DNA from: Todiramphus chloris collaris
Taxonomy: Eukaryota; Chordata; Aves; Coraciiformes; Alcedinidae
NCBI GenBank assembly: GCA_025345505.1
Contig: JANVCC010000017.1
Coordinates: 128,315 to 192,314 of the forward strand
Length of the DNA: 64,000 nucleotides
Direction: 5' to 3'
Part shown: positions 12,001 through 25,443 of the stretch, one piece after another
How the letters are laid out: each line of letters opens with the position of its first letter
Numbering within the stretch: position 1 is the stretch's first letter
Notes under the pieces: model-generated
Seen by the model: the letters and a program-made list of their open reading frames with translations, nothing else
The model's database searches: none
What the model was told of the DNA's origin: nothing
Translations under genes and position numbers: made by a program

Positions 12001-13399
12001 AAAAGATAAACAGAAGGGCCATGGAAGGACAATATGATGTTGACGAATAGGAATTGTGGGTAAAGAAGTTATGCATTCCTTAAAACCTGAAAGTTAGTTG
12101 CAAACATTGAGAATCAGGAAAAAAGAATTACCTTGGAAATGACTTTTTCTCAGCCACAGTATACTACTGTGCAACAGCAAAAATAATGCTCACTATTTCA
12201 CCAGTAAAGATTATCACTATGAGAGATAAGCTGAAAGGACTAGGTTAGTAATCCTGCCTTTGACATTTAACAGTTCTGTTGTATCAAACAAACATTGTTT
12301 CAGATTCTTTGTAAAGCAGGAATTCTAATACTTGTCCACTTTCCCCATTGTCATTGTAAGGATAAACGTATTCATAAAGGTCTTTGAAAATAAAAAGCAT
12401 TTTTATTGAGGTTCTACTTCCCAATGCATAAGAGTATATTAAAAATAATTTCACAGTTGTCAAGGGCAACCTCTACCTATATATATATTTCTCGATTTAC
12501 TGGTCCTTTTTCCTACAGATTGCGAAGACAAGAGAACAGCTCAACAAGTATATTCTCTAGTTAACGTGGCTTGTGTGCAAAGGATTCAGTTGCTGAATAT
12601 GACCAAAATAATTTTAGCTAACCGTAGTTGTTCCAGTTTGCCTTGCTATTACATGGTTGCAAACCCACCCAAATGATATGAGGATTTGATCATCAATTAA
12701 ATTTATCAAAGCTACTATAATAACCAGACTGAAAAAACTACCGCTAATAAATAATAGCTTCAACAAAGAAATATTTCTATTGAGTCTTTTTCTTTTCCTT
12801 CTTCTACAAAGGAGGAAAACAATTCAATGTCAGAAAGAAAAAAAACATCAGATTAAACAGTAGACTATTAGAATAATTACTTAATTATTCATCTGCTTGG
12901 AAAAGTTCTTTATATTTAAACTGAATTTGGAAATTATGCAGACCAGTTTTAGGGACAAGGAGGGCATACCTATACTGGTGAGTATGAAGAGCTCCATAGC
13001 TATGTCACAGTACAAAATATCAAATAAATAGCTAGAGAAGATGAAGGAAGAAGGACTAGACAAGCATGACCTTAACCCTAGTTTAATGGCAGTTCTCCTT
13101 TTGCTTACCTTTTGGAGGGCAGATATGTGATATATTCCATAAAGATTCACTTTGAGTGAGTCCCGGTTTGATTTTGCACATGCTGGAAAATACCTTTTTG
13201 GTCCTCTGTGAAATGACTGTGTAAATTATTTCTCCTGTGATATCCAGTGAACACATTGGATTATTCCCAAATACATTTTTTGTTTTCCTTACAAAATACT
13301 GTCCTCATTTTCATATATACACATTTCTTTAGTATATAATAAACAAAGGAACATGACAGAAATTAATGCCTTAAGTGCAAGGCATGAAATACAAAAATA

Positions 13400-13412
13400 G
13401 TTGCTTGGCAAC
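13400..13412. promoter_or_regulatory. RFX X-box-like motif
   Basis: The 13-mer gttgcttggcaac is a perfect inverted repeat of GTTGC and GCAAC around a 3-base spacer. This matches the bipartite X-box bound by RFX transcription factors. No promoter or exon is visible near it, so function is only a possibility. Confidence 0.4.
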
Positions 13413-16400
13413 CAGCATGAGAAATGAGTTTATGCCTGCACAAAGAGCCAAGTGAGTGGCACAAGTACCATTTGTGACTGCTGTGAGGAGAATGGATGGG
13501 GGAGAGGACAGATGAGGGGGGTGTGTTTTAATTAAATTTGACTCCAGTTTTTCCTAATTTCTGTAGTTTCCTCACAAGCATGTGTTAGAATGCAACAAAG
13601 GTGTATTTTAGATTGCTTTCCTTCTATGTCCTTATAGTACTGTCTTTAATCAGTAAGTCAAGTTTTATCTTAAAAAATTTATACTTTATCATAACACTTA
13701 GAAACATCTAAAGAAGTGTAAAGAAATAGTAATTTCCATATATACTTTCCTTCTTAAGGATTAATGAATTGGACATTTGCAACTACTTTCCCAAGGAACA
13801 ATGGATCCATCTATGAACATACTGGCTGCTTAGGACAATTCATCAGGCTTTTGTAACTATAAATACATTCATCAAGAACTACTGACTTTTCAGTAATAAT
13901 ATAATGTGCAATTGTTCATACACGCAAATGATACCAGACTGACCATCTGGAACAATAGAAAAAAATATAAACAGTCCTTGTCTTCGCAATACCTGAGGGT
14001 TTTTGGTAACTTTGTTTATATATATCAATACTGAAGAGAATTACCACCTCCGGACCAGAAATCCACGTACTGCAAATTCTTGAAGGCAAGAAAAATAATT
14101 CTGAGGAATAAGCAGTTTATGCTTATTTTGTTATTATACTTCTCTTTTAGCATCCATTGTTGACCACTGTTGAATGTTAGACTACACTGACCTGTGGTCT
14201 GATCCATATGGTCATTCTAATGTTCAAATTAGAAATGTTAGAAATGTGAGACACATTAGACTGAATTGCATTGAACATGAACATGCTCTTCACCATGAAC
14301 AAGGTTATAGGAGCATGTTTCAGGAACACTTAACCTGCTGGTTGCATTATATTCTATGTTGTTTTCTGAATCCATTTGCCCAACAAGACTTGCAACTACG
14401 TCATGTTCTACAAAGCACCACGTATTAGTACTGACGAGTAGGTGCCTGTTAGTGTGATCAGCAGTAAACTGCATTGATTCACTTCTTTTCGGTGCACTAA
14501 CACATCACTGTAATCGGCATGCTATCTTTTACATTGTCAATGGATTTAGTCACCATTTACTTGACTTCATCCTTACAAGTAACAACAGAATATCTAAAAG
14601 TCACTTTTTGTTCATGTTACCAGGACTGTCCTCTAACTGTTACAGCATCACCAAAATTGGACAGGCAATGAAGAACATAAATACCATCGCAGAGGAAGTA
14701 TTTTAATTCCTAGAGAGGACTAACAAAAAAACTCCAACCAAACAAAACCAAAACCAACAGAAAATTCGAACCATAACAAAACCACAGTGCACTGCAATTT
14801 GTGGTTTGGGTGGTTTTAGATTTGTGAACTGCAATGATTTCAAACTACTAACAGTGAACAGATCAAAGAATATATTTTTATTATTTACAATCAATATTAC
14901 CCTAATGCAATGTTCAGTAAGTTACAGTCTCCTTTTGAAGACTGAGACATCTAACTTGCAAATTTCATCAGAATATGTGGGATCAAGGAAGGGGAATTAA
15001 AACTGGTATATTCTGTCTTTTTCTCCTTCCTAGCCATGCAGAATTCTAAAGAGTTATTTCTCTCAACAGTTAAAAAGTAATACTTTAGAGTTGATGATTC
15101 ACCTAACTTTCACTGTTCTGCATTTTAATTTACTAATAAATATTATTCCATTAACCATTTCAGGTATGGGATCTATTTCCACCTAACACAACCAGTATTA
15201 CTCTTAGAAAATTTACTACTATAATTGCTCCTTCATGGTATCTTGAATACAACTGTAAAAGATTCATTTTAATTTCAGACTCTGGTTTCTCAAAAAAATT
15301 ATACAATAACAAAAAATGTCAACCTTCTTCTAAATGAATACTGGATGGTATTTACTGAGATGGTCTCAGTTACCACAAATTCCTAGGGAAAAAAACTTCT
15401 TGTTTTCTGCATCACAAAACTTTGTAGTTTGAGAAGGTATAACACTTGCAGAATGAACAAGTAAGGGACTGATGGATTTTCACTCCATTTGCTTTTCAGT
15501 CTGTACAAACATGGGGTGATCATAGACACTATTCTTCACAAACCACTCTTGACTACATTGAAGAGTAAGTTAGCTTCATTCAGTTGCTTCCACTGTGCTC
15601 ATTCTTGTAGTGTTCTTTGAGCTAGCACAATCAGTACATCAAAGGAAGCTAATGAGACTGCAATTTAAACAGAGTGTAGGCGTACACCTTGAAAGTCACT
15701 TCTGAAAGAGAACAATGACTAAAAGTATCAACATGTTTTGAACTAAATAGAAAACTCTGTTTAGCTGTTCCTCAATTTCTGTTTAGCTCAGCATGTCTAC
15801 ACTTATATTTATTACCACAAATATATGCTAATCAAGCTATCGATCTAATCCTGAGAAAAGTCATCCAAGTTTAAGGTTTATCTGGTTTTAAATTATTAAT
15901 AAATATTCAGCAGAATGGAAAAAAAACAAAACAAAACAATAATAAGAGATATATATATATTTCCTGAGGTTTTAGTATTACTTATCTATACCACATACCC
16001 TAAAATAAAGCCTTACTAGGAAATTTTCTTCATTATAAAGTTACTAGGCCAAATTGTAATCTTATTTACATTTTTTTCACACTACAAAAGTGCTAAATTC
16101 AAGGGCTTAGATGGTTAGAGGCTTATTTTATGAGTTACCAGAATCAGCCCTAGCAACGTAAGAGAACACTGTCAGTGTTACTTAGCATGAAATCTCTTCT
16201 CCTAGAAATGGGATCCTCTTGTGATTGTTCCATTGGTGCTGGACAACATAGGTATGATGGAAGAAACTCTAACACTCATTACTTTTCTCAATTTTTCCAA
16301 ACAAACTTCCTTGTAAATGCAAGGTACTATTGCGACATCAGCTATCTTTAATAGATTACCCAAAATTCCCTTTTGGAGAATCATAGAGGATAAACTTCCA

Positions 16401-17572
16401 TCAGTCTCCACAAGATAATAGGCTTAATCATAAACACCATTCAATTTCTAAGATGTAAAGCATTTTTCCAGGCAGAAACTTAAACCAAACCATTTTAATT
16501 ATGTAGGTGATTGAAAATTAGTACTGAATTTCAAAGACAATAAAATGTAACTAAAAAATGACCAAGCCTCGTTTGTCTCTAAACTTGTTATAATGACATC
16601 CACATGAAAAATATGCCTGCTGGATTCTATACAAATATGAATAAATCATGTTATATGAACAGCTTCCCAACATGATTGGTGATCAAATTACAAGCAAGTT
16701 ATCAGGGAAATCACTTAGTGTAATTGAAGCAACCACCACAGAGTCATAGTGTCTACATCAAGTGTGTGGTTATTCAAGACAGAGTACATGAACTTGTCTC
16801 CCCAAATCCCAATACTGGAGTGCAAAGGCAAAAAAATGGATGGTGAAACAGGATGGATCATATGGCAAACACACCAAGGAGAGGGTATGAATATCCCTGC
16901 TTACAGGAATTACATGCAGTACTTCCTAGAATGGAAATTAGCTAGTCCAAATTTGGACCTAACAGACTACTGGTTTTAACTCTTATTTTTCTACAGTGAA
17001 ATTTTTCATTTGTGTGTGTTTTTGGTTTTTTTTTTATTTTATTTTTTTTTAGTATATCAAAATACAAATGAAAGGTTATTCAGAATGAAATAAGAAGAGA
17101 ATATTTGTCAGTAACTGTAGAGTTACAAGCAAACAAGAAAAATATTGGTTAAAGTAAACAAGCAAGTAATACAGTTCTCATTCTCCAGTTCTCAGGAGAT
17201 TGTTATGAATGAACAGCTACTTATGATGACATTGTTCTAACAGCTTACACTATAGCATGAAAACACTTCATTATACACAACTTCTTCTGTAAGCCAGGTA
17301 TCACATTCAGTTTAAACCTATGTTTATTTAATATACAGTTAAGACAGTCTAAACTACACCTATAGTAATGTAGACAAAACAAAAAAACCCAACCAAATTC
17401 TCAAAAGTATCTAAAAGAAAGGGCAGAAATCCAGTTGCTATTATCCTAAATACATTCTTTTTGTCTAAAGAAGACTATTTGAAGCTTGTTTGTCAAAAAA
17501 ATGTTATTGGAAAGTAACATATAACAACATATTCTGCTGGAGTTCTTCATACTCACACATACATGTCCCTTA

Positions 17573-17676
17573 AAAAAAAAAAAAAAAACCAAAAAAAAAA
17601 CAGGTGACAAAATAAAACAAAAAAACCCCAAACAAATCAAACAAACAAACCCCAAACACGCACACACACACAAAAA
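17573..17676 (+). repeat. A/C-rich tract ending in (CA)n
   Basis: A long A run with isolated CC, then caaacaaaccccaaac-like units and about six CA units. It belongs to the A/C tract class seen elsewhere in the window. Confidence 0.9.
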
Positions 17677-20024
17677 AACTACTAAAGGAAGCAGATGAAA
17701 ACTGAGGTTTTAAGCTTAAGATGATGGTTACAATAATATTAAATTTACATTTTCCTAAATCTTTCCTCTAGGAAATAGCTAAGGGAGGAGTAAATCTCAG
17801 TACTAGCTATAAGAAAAATATCACTTTCAGGTCCTGGAAAAGTGATTAAGTAGCTCTTTTTCCAGTGACCATGGAAGAGATACATAATTAATGTCAACAC
17901 AAGAGCTAACTGTTAAATGGCACAGGTTGTGGTTTTAGTGTGAACGTGTAATCATGGTTAAAGAAAAATAAATACATAAATAAATAAATATGTAAAACCT
18001 GTGTTTATACTGGAAATTAATAACATATGGGGAACATGGGACAAGCAAATTATGGCATGATGACTTTAAAGTTAAGATTTTTAAATTATTGTTAATTTTT
18101 ATTAAAAACATGTACAAAAGTATTCCCTAGAATATAGAAGTATATATATGCACAATTTAGTCTGATGACAATCACTCATGATCCTTTTAGTGCTACTATT
18201 TTTTGCAAAAGCTGTTTAACTGCTAATTAGAAAATAATTATTTATGAAAACTAGTTTATAAATTGTCACTAATGGAGTAATACAGGACAAAGAAAAGCTT
18301 GAAGGAGTCAGAACATTTCTGCAGTTTTTCTGGAGGCTGAAATTTCAAGAAGTAAATAATCTATTGGCAAATTTCCTGCACACTTCACAGAAATGTGATT
18401 TCCATGAGAATTCAATCGGAAAATGGTCCAACCATGTTTATAAAAAAGTAAGATCTGAGTTACACTCCAATTAAACTGATTAAAAGTCAGTGAGATTAAG
18501 TGTGACACTGAAGTTTTCACCACTGAATTTTATTCTGCTTTTAGCTAGTACACAGCAATATGGTTTTTCTACCAGAAGTCAAGGAGATTTTAATCACAGC
18601 TCAGCTAACTCTGTGGAATTTCAAAGTGGAAACTACAAGATGCATATATTGCTTCCTTTAATTCAGAGTAAAAGCCTGTCCTAAAACACTGAAATCCTAC
18701 CATGCATCTGATAGGAAGCACTTCTTTCCTTCTCCTGCAACTCTGTTCTTGTAGCATGCAATTATGCTTGACTCTCCAGCAGAGAGGATGGTGAGCCTAA
18801 GTCAGCAGCTGGGACTGGGACTAATGGCAATTCAGAGTCAGGCTGCACCAACAGAGAGAGAAACAGTACCCTTAGATTTCTGTTGTGCTGTACACCAGGA
18901 AGCAGCAGATGGTAAAAGGAGCAAGAGCACAACAATTGTGATGGTGCTGGTGGGAAGCACCAAGTAGCACAGAGCACACCATGCTCCTCACCTTAACCAT
19001 GGTGAAGTCCAACGTGCCCGCACCATTTCCCCTGGCAAACGAAATCTGACTGAACAGCTTTTACAAGAACAAAAGAGATATCTGTTTTTACCAAATTACT
19101 ACTACAGGCTATTGGATCACTGAAGTGAAAAAACTTGTAAATAGCCATCCCGTTTCTAATAGATAAGATGCAACCTTTTGAAAGAGCGTATTTTGGTGTT
19201 GCTGTCTTCCCCCACCCCCTACTCCCCGAGTACTATAGTTTGCTCATTTAATGGTAGAAAGTTGGACACTGAATCATGAGAATTTCTACCTAACCCTGAT
19301 GTACACTGTAAAGCAGTAGTTGTTTTGCCATCTGTGCAGCAAAGCATAGCTACTTAAGTGTTTTCATTAACTGTAATTTAAATACATTTAGCAGAAATAA
19401 CTATTCTATTTTAGTAAGATAATACTTGCAATAAACACTTTCCTTATATTTGTAAGCAAATGATTGAATTAATAGACAGTAGCATTTCTCAGTAATTACT
19501 TCCACCCCAAGTACTAAAAATTCAAACAACTGAATGAAAGAGATAGGCATCTGTACCTATGCACCCACTAGCACACACTTGCTTTGTTTTAAATAAGCTT
19601 CTGGAATTGAACACAAACCTCCACAGATTCATTAATACCTTTTATTTTTAAATCACATTTTCATTTAAGGAGCTTAAATATTTTAAAAGCAGCCTCTGGC
19701 TCTGTACATAAATAAAAGAATGCAGCAATATCCTTTAAAAGATAAGATGGGAGGCAGTACAATCAGCTATGTTATTACTTTTTTTTGTGGCAGACTGCAT
19801 TCCAAAGGGAAAAAAGTAATTTCACATATGGGAAAACGAAAAGGTAAGTTTAACATGTTTCTATTCTTTGTAGGAAAGACATCAGTGATAAAAATGACAG
19901 GCTAATATATTTCCTAGTATATTTATTCATGTGCTCATTTTGCAAACCATAGAGCCAACTGTCAGCTTTTTGATACAGTTCAGTAGACAGTGACTTGTGC
20001 CAACAGTGGATTCCAGATGCTCAA

Positions 20025-20041
20025 GGAAAGAAAGAAAGAAA

Positions 20042-20077
<36 letters not shown>
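20025..20077 (+). repeat. (GAAA)n microsatellite
   Basis: About twelve GAAA units with one phase slip near 20040. It is a purine-only tetranucleotide array of the type common in vertebrate introns and intergenic DNA. Confidence 0.97.
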
Positions 20078-22083
20078 CAAAGCCCATTGACTCTTCAAAT
20101 TAATGCACTTTACTGTACAATAATTAGACAAAGAATAGAAATATGTCTGTTAAAGACAGAATAGGCAGGTAAATATTTTACAAAAGGAGAATCAGGCTTT
20201 TACATTTTTTGAAAGTAAGATCAACTAAAGTAGCAAAATAGAGATTTAAATATTATGCATATGTTCCAAATTAATCCTCAAACATGTTTTCTTACGTATT
20301 TTTTTATATATCTATTCAAAAGTGTAAGGTACATAAATGCATTTATAAATATAAATACATAAATATACACAGACTATGTTAATTTTCTTTTCTGCCAAAG
20401 GATATTGAAGTATTTTGACTGATTCAGGCAAGCACCTTTATATATATATATTTTTTTTTTTTTAAAACAACTATGCTGAAATGAAAATGTTTTCTAAGAA
20501 ATGATGCTATTAAAATAACCCCTAGTATCTGTAGCAACTATGACTAATCAGTATTTTATAAAAGTTAGATCTCCCTATTGTGTGGAAACTGTAGACTAAA
20601 CAATTGTTTAAAAAAACAGTTGCACTAGTAAGTTAGAACTTTAAATTTCCAATAGCATTTAAAAAGATAATTTTCTACGTAATATGACAGATTATTGTTT
20701 TAAGACACTAAAATACAGAAATAGTCCTGGAGTCGGGGTTATAGACAAATAATAATTGTATTTCCTAAGATAGAATTGGAATGTCAGAAAACCAGCTTTC
20801 TTGGTTTCAGATGTTTTCTGTGGATTTATAATATTCATGTGTCATGGTGATAAAACTAGGATGACTAATAAATCATTGATATGTGAATGGCAGGAAGCCT
20901 GAACTACTAGATCAAAAACAGATAAAATCACTTCTTTTTACCACTGACTTACAGAGAACAAGGCCTCCATGCAAGTAAGATTCAGGTTCATGTAAAAACA
21001 TTTACAGTTTTATAAATTAATCATTATATCATCCAGAATATAAAACATACTGAAGACATAATGTTAAATTTTTCAGCATTTGTAGAAAACAAATTATCCT
21101 TCCACATATGCAGAATAAAGCAAGCTGCCTAAAGTCCACTGGAGGAGCTTTGATTTCTCTCAGATTGCCAGTGCCTTATTTCAGTAATTTACGTTTATTT
21201 TATTAATGCAAATCTTTAGCCATTTGTACACTGAACTACTTGAAGTCTTTTTAGGCTTCAATGTAGGAATGCCACGTAATCAACACCACAAGTGTATTTT
21301 CCAGACACATTAATTATTCTCATGTGTCTATATAATGACTTGAATGGGGAATAAAGATGAACAAAAACTTGGTTTCTTATTAATATAAAAAGTTGCAAGA
21401 CTAAGTCCTACAAGATCACTTGAGCTATTACTGACATCTGCCAACACACCTGTAGGAGACAGGGCAGGGCTATGTCATTGTATTTGCTCAGTTGTCAAGG
21501 AAATACAGCTGCATTAAAAGGCCACGTTTAAGCTAATAAATTCTGCATCTCACCAGAGTTCATGAGCTCGGGCTCAACAACACAACATTTCATAATGAAA
21601 CTATAACATCATCATGGCTACTGCTGAATAAACTTATAAGCTTTAATGTTTAAATATTTATTAAGTTTTTATTTGCACTACTACATGTCATACACTTAAG
21701 AGGTCTGCATGAATAAAAGTCCTTTTCAGAAAATGAAATAATACTAATTATTATTATTTTTCTGTCTTTTTTTTTTTTTCAGTGCATGCAATATCAAAGC
21801 ATTGAACAGCTTTGGGGAACAATAATTAAATCCCTAACTGCTTCTCTGAAAGAAACATTCAAATTTTGTCCCATTAAAGATTACCATGTTCTGAGCATGT
21901 CCAAGTCTGCAGCAAAACTGTTATTCCAGTGAAAGGCAAACAAGGATTTGTATATTTAACTTTGCACTTTCTACAGAAAACTGAATGTCTTCTAACTCAT
22001 AGCTACTACATAGTGTATTGGGTAGGAGCAATAACGAATGCACATAAGCTTATTCTAACTTTTAGATTATAATACTCATGTTT
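20078..22083. other. AT-rich non-coding stretch, no gene seen
   Basis: Contains TA-rich and T-rich runs (20441-20463, 21767-21780). No transposon or gene is recognised. Short ordinary-complexity stretches such as 21100-21230 and 21470-21560 could be conserved elements, but nothing in the single sequence shows it. Confidence 0.6.
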
Positions 22084-22423
22084 GGGGATCTTATTAATGT
22101 TTATAAATGTTTGAAGGAAGGGTGTCAAGTAGAACAGGCCAGTCTCTTTTCAATTGTGCCCTGTGACAGGACAAGAGGTAATGGTAGCAAGGTAAACACA
22201 AGAAGTTCCACCTCAACATGAGGAAAAACTTCTTCACTGTGAGAGTGACAGAGCACTGGAACAGGCTGCCCAGAGAAGTTGTGGAGTCTCCTTATCTAGA
22301 GACTTTCAAGACCTGCCTGGATGTGTTCCTGTATGGACTGCCCTAGGTGATTCTGCATTGGCAGGGGGGTTGAACTCGATCTCCAGAGGTATCTTCCAAC
22401 CCCTACCATTCTATGATTCTATG
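22084..22423 (+). mobile_element. CR1 LINE, 3' end with terminal octamers
   Basis: A 340-bp 5'-truncated CR1 in sense orientation. It covers the end of ORF2 (gaggaaaaacttcttcactg, tggaacaggctgcccagaga) and the short 3' UTR (ttggcaggggggttgaact). It finishes in two copies of ATTCTATG at 22408-22423. The exact octamer ending and absence of poly(A) are diagnostic of CR1. It carries no catalytic domain. Confidence 0.95.
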
Positions 22424-25109
22424 TTAAAAATCTGTGCTCTTTTACCTTTCACCATGTTCAAAATGAATAAAATAATGTGCATTTGTTTCACAGAAATATT
22501 TAGTCTTTTTCTTTAGACAATATTTTCTCCTGAAAATATCACCTTTTACAGGAGTAGTAGAACTTAGTAAAATTATTTTTTAGAAACTTTGTGGTAAATG
22601 GAAACAGTTTAATTTTGCCCCATTTGATTAAATATATTGATATGGCTAGAATAATGATTCCACCCGAATATTAAGTGTATCTAAACTATGTGGAAAACTA
22701 GTGCAAGGTCATCTTCAGCAGTTGAAATTTGTGCTCAGATTACAAGAAGTATTGTAGAACACATAGCTATCCATAAGCACCAGTCATTTCCTGACATTAA
22801 TTGCATTTTAGCCACCAAAAAAATTCATGAGATTAACTTTAGCTGCAGATTTGCAACAAAGATATGAATCTATTTTCATTCTACTTTCTTAGAAGAATTA
22901 TGAAGGCTCATGATTGCTGTTTTAAATGAAAAGTTCTTGCTTTTACTATGGGAGCGAGTCTTCATTGTGAGAGTCACAACACTTCTACAACCCCCCACCT
23001 CCTTTTTAAACAGTTCACACATTAGCCATTAACATACTTCACAGACTATTCTGTAGTAGTCAAAGAATTTAGACTTTATTTAGAAAATGCATGCTTAACC
23101 TTCCTCGATCTATCATCCTTTCTTCAAGTAATGTTTCTACCATCCTTATTTAAGGCACAAGTCAAGTTTTCATCATGTGATGAAAGGTAAAGGTCCTACT
23201 ACCTTTATTTTCTACTGGTTGTAAAAATAAGTACCTGGCAATAAATACAACAAATATATGTAATAAAATCTGTAACATAGCAAGCATACAAATTGGTGAA
23301 CCACAGTGTGAATTTTCAAGCACTTTAGACTAGATTACATTGTAGTTAGCCAAAACTAAATTTGCTTTCAAGACAGTGGAGATTAATACCGGTGGAAGGT
23401 ACAAAAGTTAAAAATAGAACAAATAAAGCATCTTTTTTTTTTTTTTTTTTTTACTATTTATCCATTCTGTATGCTCTTGCAGGCTCTGTTCTAGCCATAG
23501 TTACATAAGAAAAATGACTAAAAGAGTTTCATGGGCTAAATGTTCTGCTTTTCAGGAAACAGTACAAAGGAGAGAAGGCCTGGAGAGAAGAGTGATGAGA
23601 GGGCTATGTGCCATTCCAGACACATGCTGAGTTTCATCCCCTATCAAAACCAGAGGAGATGCTGGGAAATATCATGTTTGCCTGTGAACTACTTCACAGT
23701 CTAGAATAGGCATTTTGCTTAGAAATATTTTCAATCCTAATCCATGCCCACTCCATGCCCTTACCACTGTCCCTATACTTAAAACAACAGTTACTAGATT
23801 TGCACTACAGAAATTCTTGGGTTTAGCCCTCTTTCCTAAGTTTTTAATATCAGAAATAAGCTCAATTATTGTGATCTAGAAGTGGAAATGACATTCATGA
23901 CCTTTTATCTTGCTTAGATACTATAATACTATGTACTTCCTTGCAGCATCAGAGGATAATACAAAACAAGATTTCTCCAAACTTTTCCCTGTCCTAATGA
24001 TTTATGTTACTGTTAAATACTGTGCTGTGCATGCTCCCAGACTCCTCTAGCACATCTCTCCCTTTCTTCATACACAGGCATTCTTACTCTATTTTTTCCC
24101 TCACACACATACGCACAGCTAATGTGTCAAGATAAGAGAGATTTCTGGAATTATTATTTAAAAGGAAGAGTGTTAAATTGGCGCAAAGGCAAAAAGAAAA
24201 ATTTTTCTGAAGTAAAACTCTCCTTCCTCTAACTTTTAAAAGATTATTTAGTTGACAAAAAGATGCAGAATTTCTTCTGAGGTATAGACAGCCTCCATTT
24301 CCATTCCCACTCACATCCACTCAGTATCCAGAATTTTATGCTGCATTAGTCCTAAGAAACACCTTCTAACAGATGTTTTGCTTTTGTAGTAAATGTAAAC
24401 ATTCTTTGGAGTTATTCTCTTGAGTCTGTCTACTGTAATTTTCATCATATCTTTAGGTTTTTGTTTTACAAGTACTAAAAGGTACTGGAAAAGATTCCCA
24501 AACCATGAGACTGAAGGAACTGCCAAAGGTCAGGTTTTATTTTTCTCATAAGTCCAGCAAGCAGAGAACACAACACACACTTTTAGTAATGTCATTCTTT
24601 CAAATGAGATCAACAACAGGGACCTGTCAATGTAAGTTTCAAATTAAATGTGACATTTTCAGTATGCAAATAACAGAAGATAGGAAAAATAAATAAATAA
24701 ATAAATACATCAACTACTCACTTTTTCAGCTAATTTATACTTACTTAATGTCTTTTAGCAATTTTAATGATATCATCATTTGTCTTAATATTAATGTATT
24801 TGTTATTCCTTTTATCAAAAATATCTTGTTTGACGTAAAAGAGAATTCTCTTTACTTTAGATAAGTCAACCATCATAAACAGAATAAAATAAACAAGATA
24901 ATTTCATCCTTAATGAAAACATACATAATGAAATACCACATGCATCCCTGAAACCTAGCCTGTTAATCTGTTAATTCTTTCCCTTTGACCATATTTAAGA
25001 AAATCCAGTTTGGTGGGAATTTCTCACATAGCCACAAGAGGGTAAGCCTTCATTCAACATTTCCAGTTAAACTACCAAGGACTATAAAAGAGTTAATAAG
25101 ATTGAGTGG
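22424..25109. other. AT-rich non-coding stretch, no gene seen
   Basis: Holds a 20-T run at 23433-23452 and an AAAT array at 24685-24706. Short frames at 24084-24526 (up to 78 codons, minus strand) and 24505-24696 (plus strand) lack any family resemblance. Confidence 0.6.
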
Positions 25110-25443
25110 CCATCGAGTCTATAATACCAAGACCAATTATATGATTTTCAATAAGACCAAATGCTGGGTTCTGCACTTTGGCCAGAACAACCCCTGGCAA
25201 GGCTTTGGGTGGAGTGTCTGGAAAGCTGCTCAAAGAAAGACCTAGAGGTATTGATTCATAGCAGGCTGAACATGAGCAGGCAGAGTGGCCAGGTGGGCAA
25301 GAAGGCATTCTGGTTTGTATTAGAAATAGTGTGGCCAGTAGGACCAGGGAAGTGATTTTACCGCTACACTCAGCACTGGTGAGGCTCCATCTTGAGTACA
25401 CTGTTCACTTTTGGGCCCCTAACTACAAGAATGACACTGAAGC
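25110..25443 (+). mobile_element. CR1 LINE fragment (ORF2, after the RT core)
   Basis: Conceptual translation in broken frames gives the CR1 ORF2 stretch downstream of the reverse-transcriptase active site: FNKTKCWVLHFGQNNPWQ, then [20 protein letters not shown], then the region corresponding to SALVRPHLEYCVQFW. At least one frameshift lies between the first two blocks. The copy is cut at both ends, with no active-site residues and no terminal octamers. Confidence 0.9.

Larger units (their letters stand above)
9047..20024. other. Long AT-rich non-coding stretch, no gene or clear transposon
   Basis: Eleven kilobases with no recognisable gene or well-preserved mobile element. It holds homopolymers (20 A at 9815-9834), T/G-rich tracts at 10981-11046, an A/C-rich tract at 17573-17676 and AAAT units near 17968-17992. 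A patch at about 18700-19040 is less AT-rich and opens short frames on both strands (67 and 71 codons). Another at 14170-14480 does the same. Neither resembles a known family. Confidence 0.6.

Noticed and set aside
14170-14480. Opposed frames of 84 and 72 codons as an endogenous viral fragment
   Set aside because: Neither translation resembles a viral protein that I recognise, and opposition on both strands points to chance.
20025-20077. CRISPR array or other spaced repeat
   Set aside because: It is a plain GAAA microsatellite. No spaced direct repeats of CRISPR type occur anywhere in the window, and the genome is eukaryotic.
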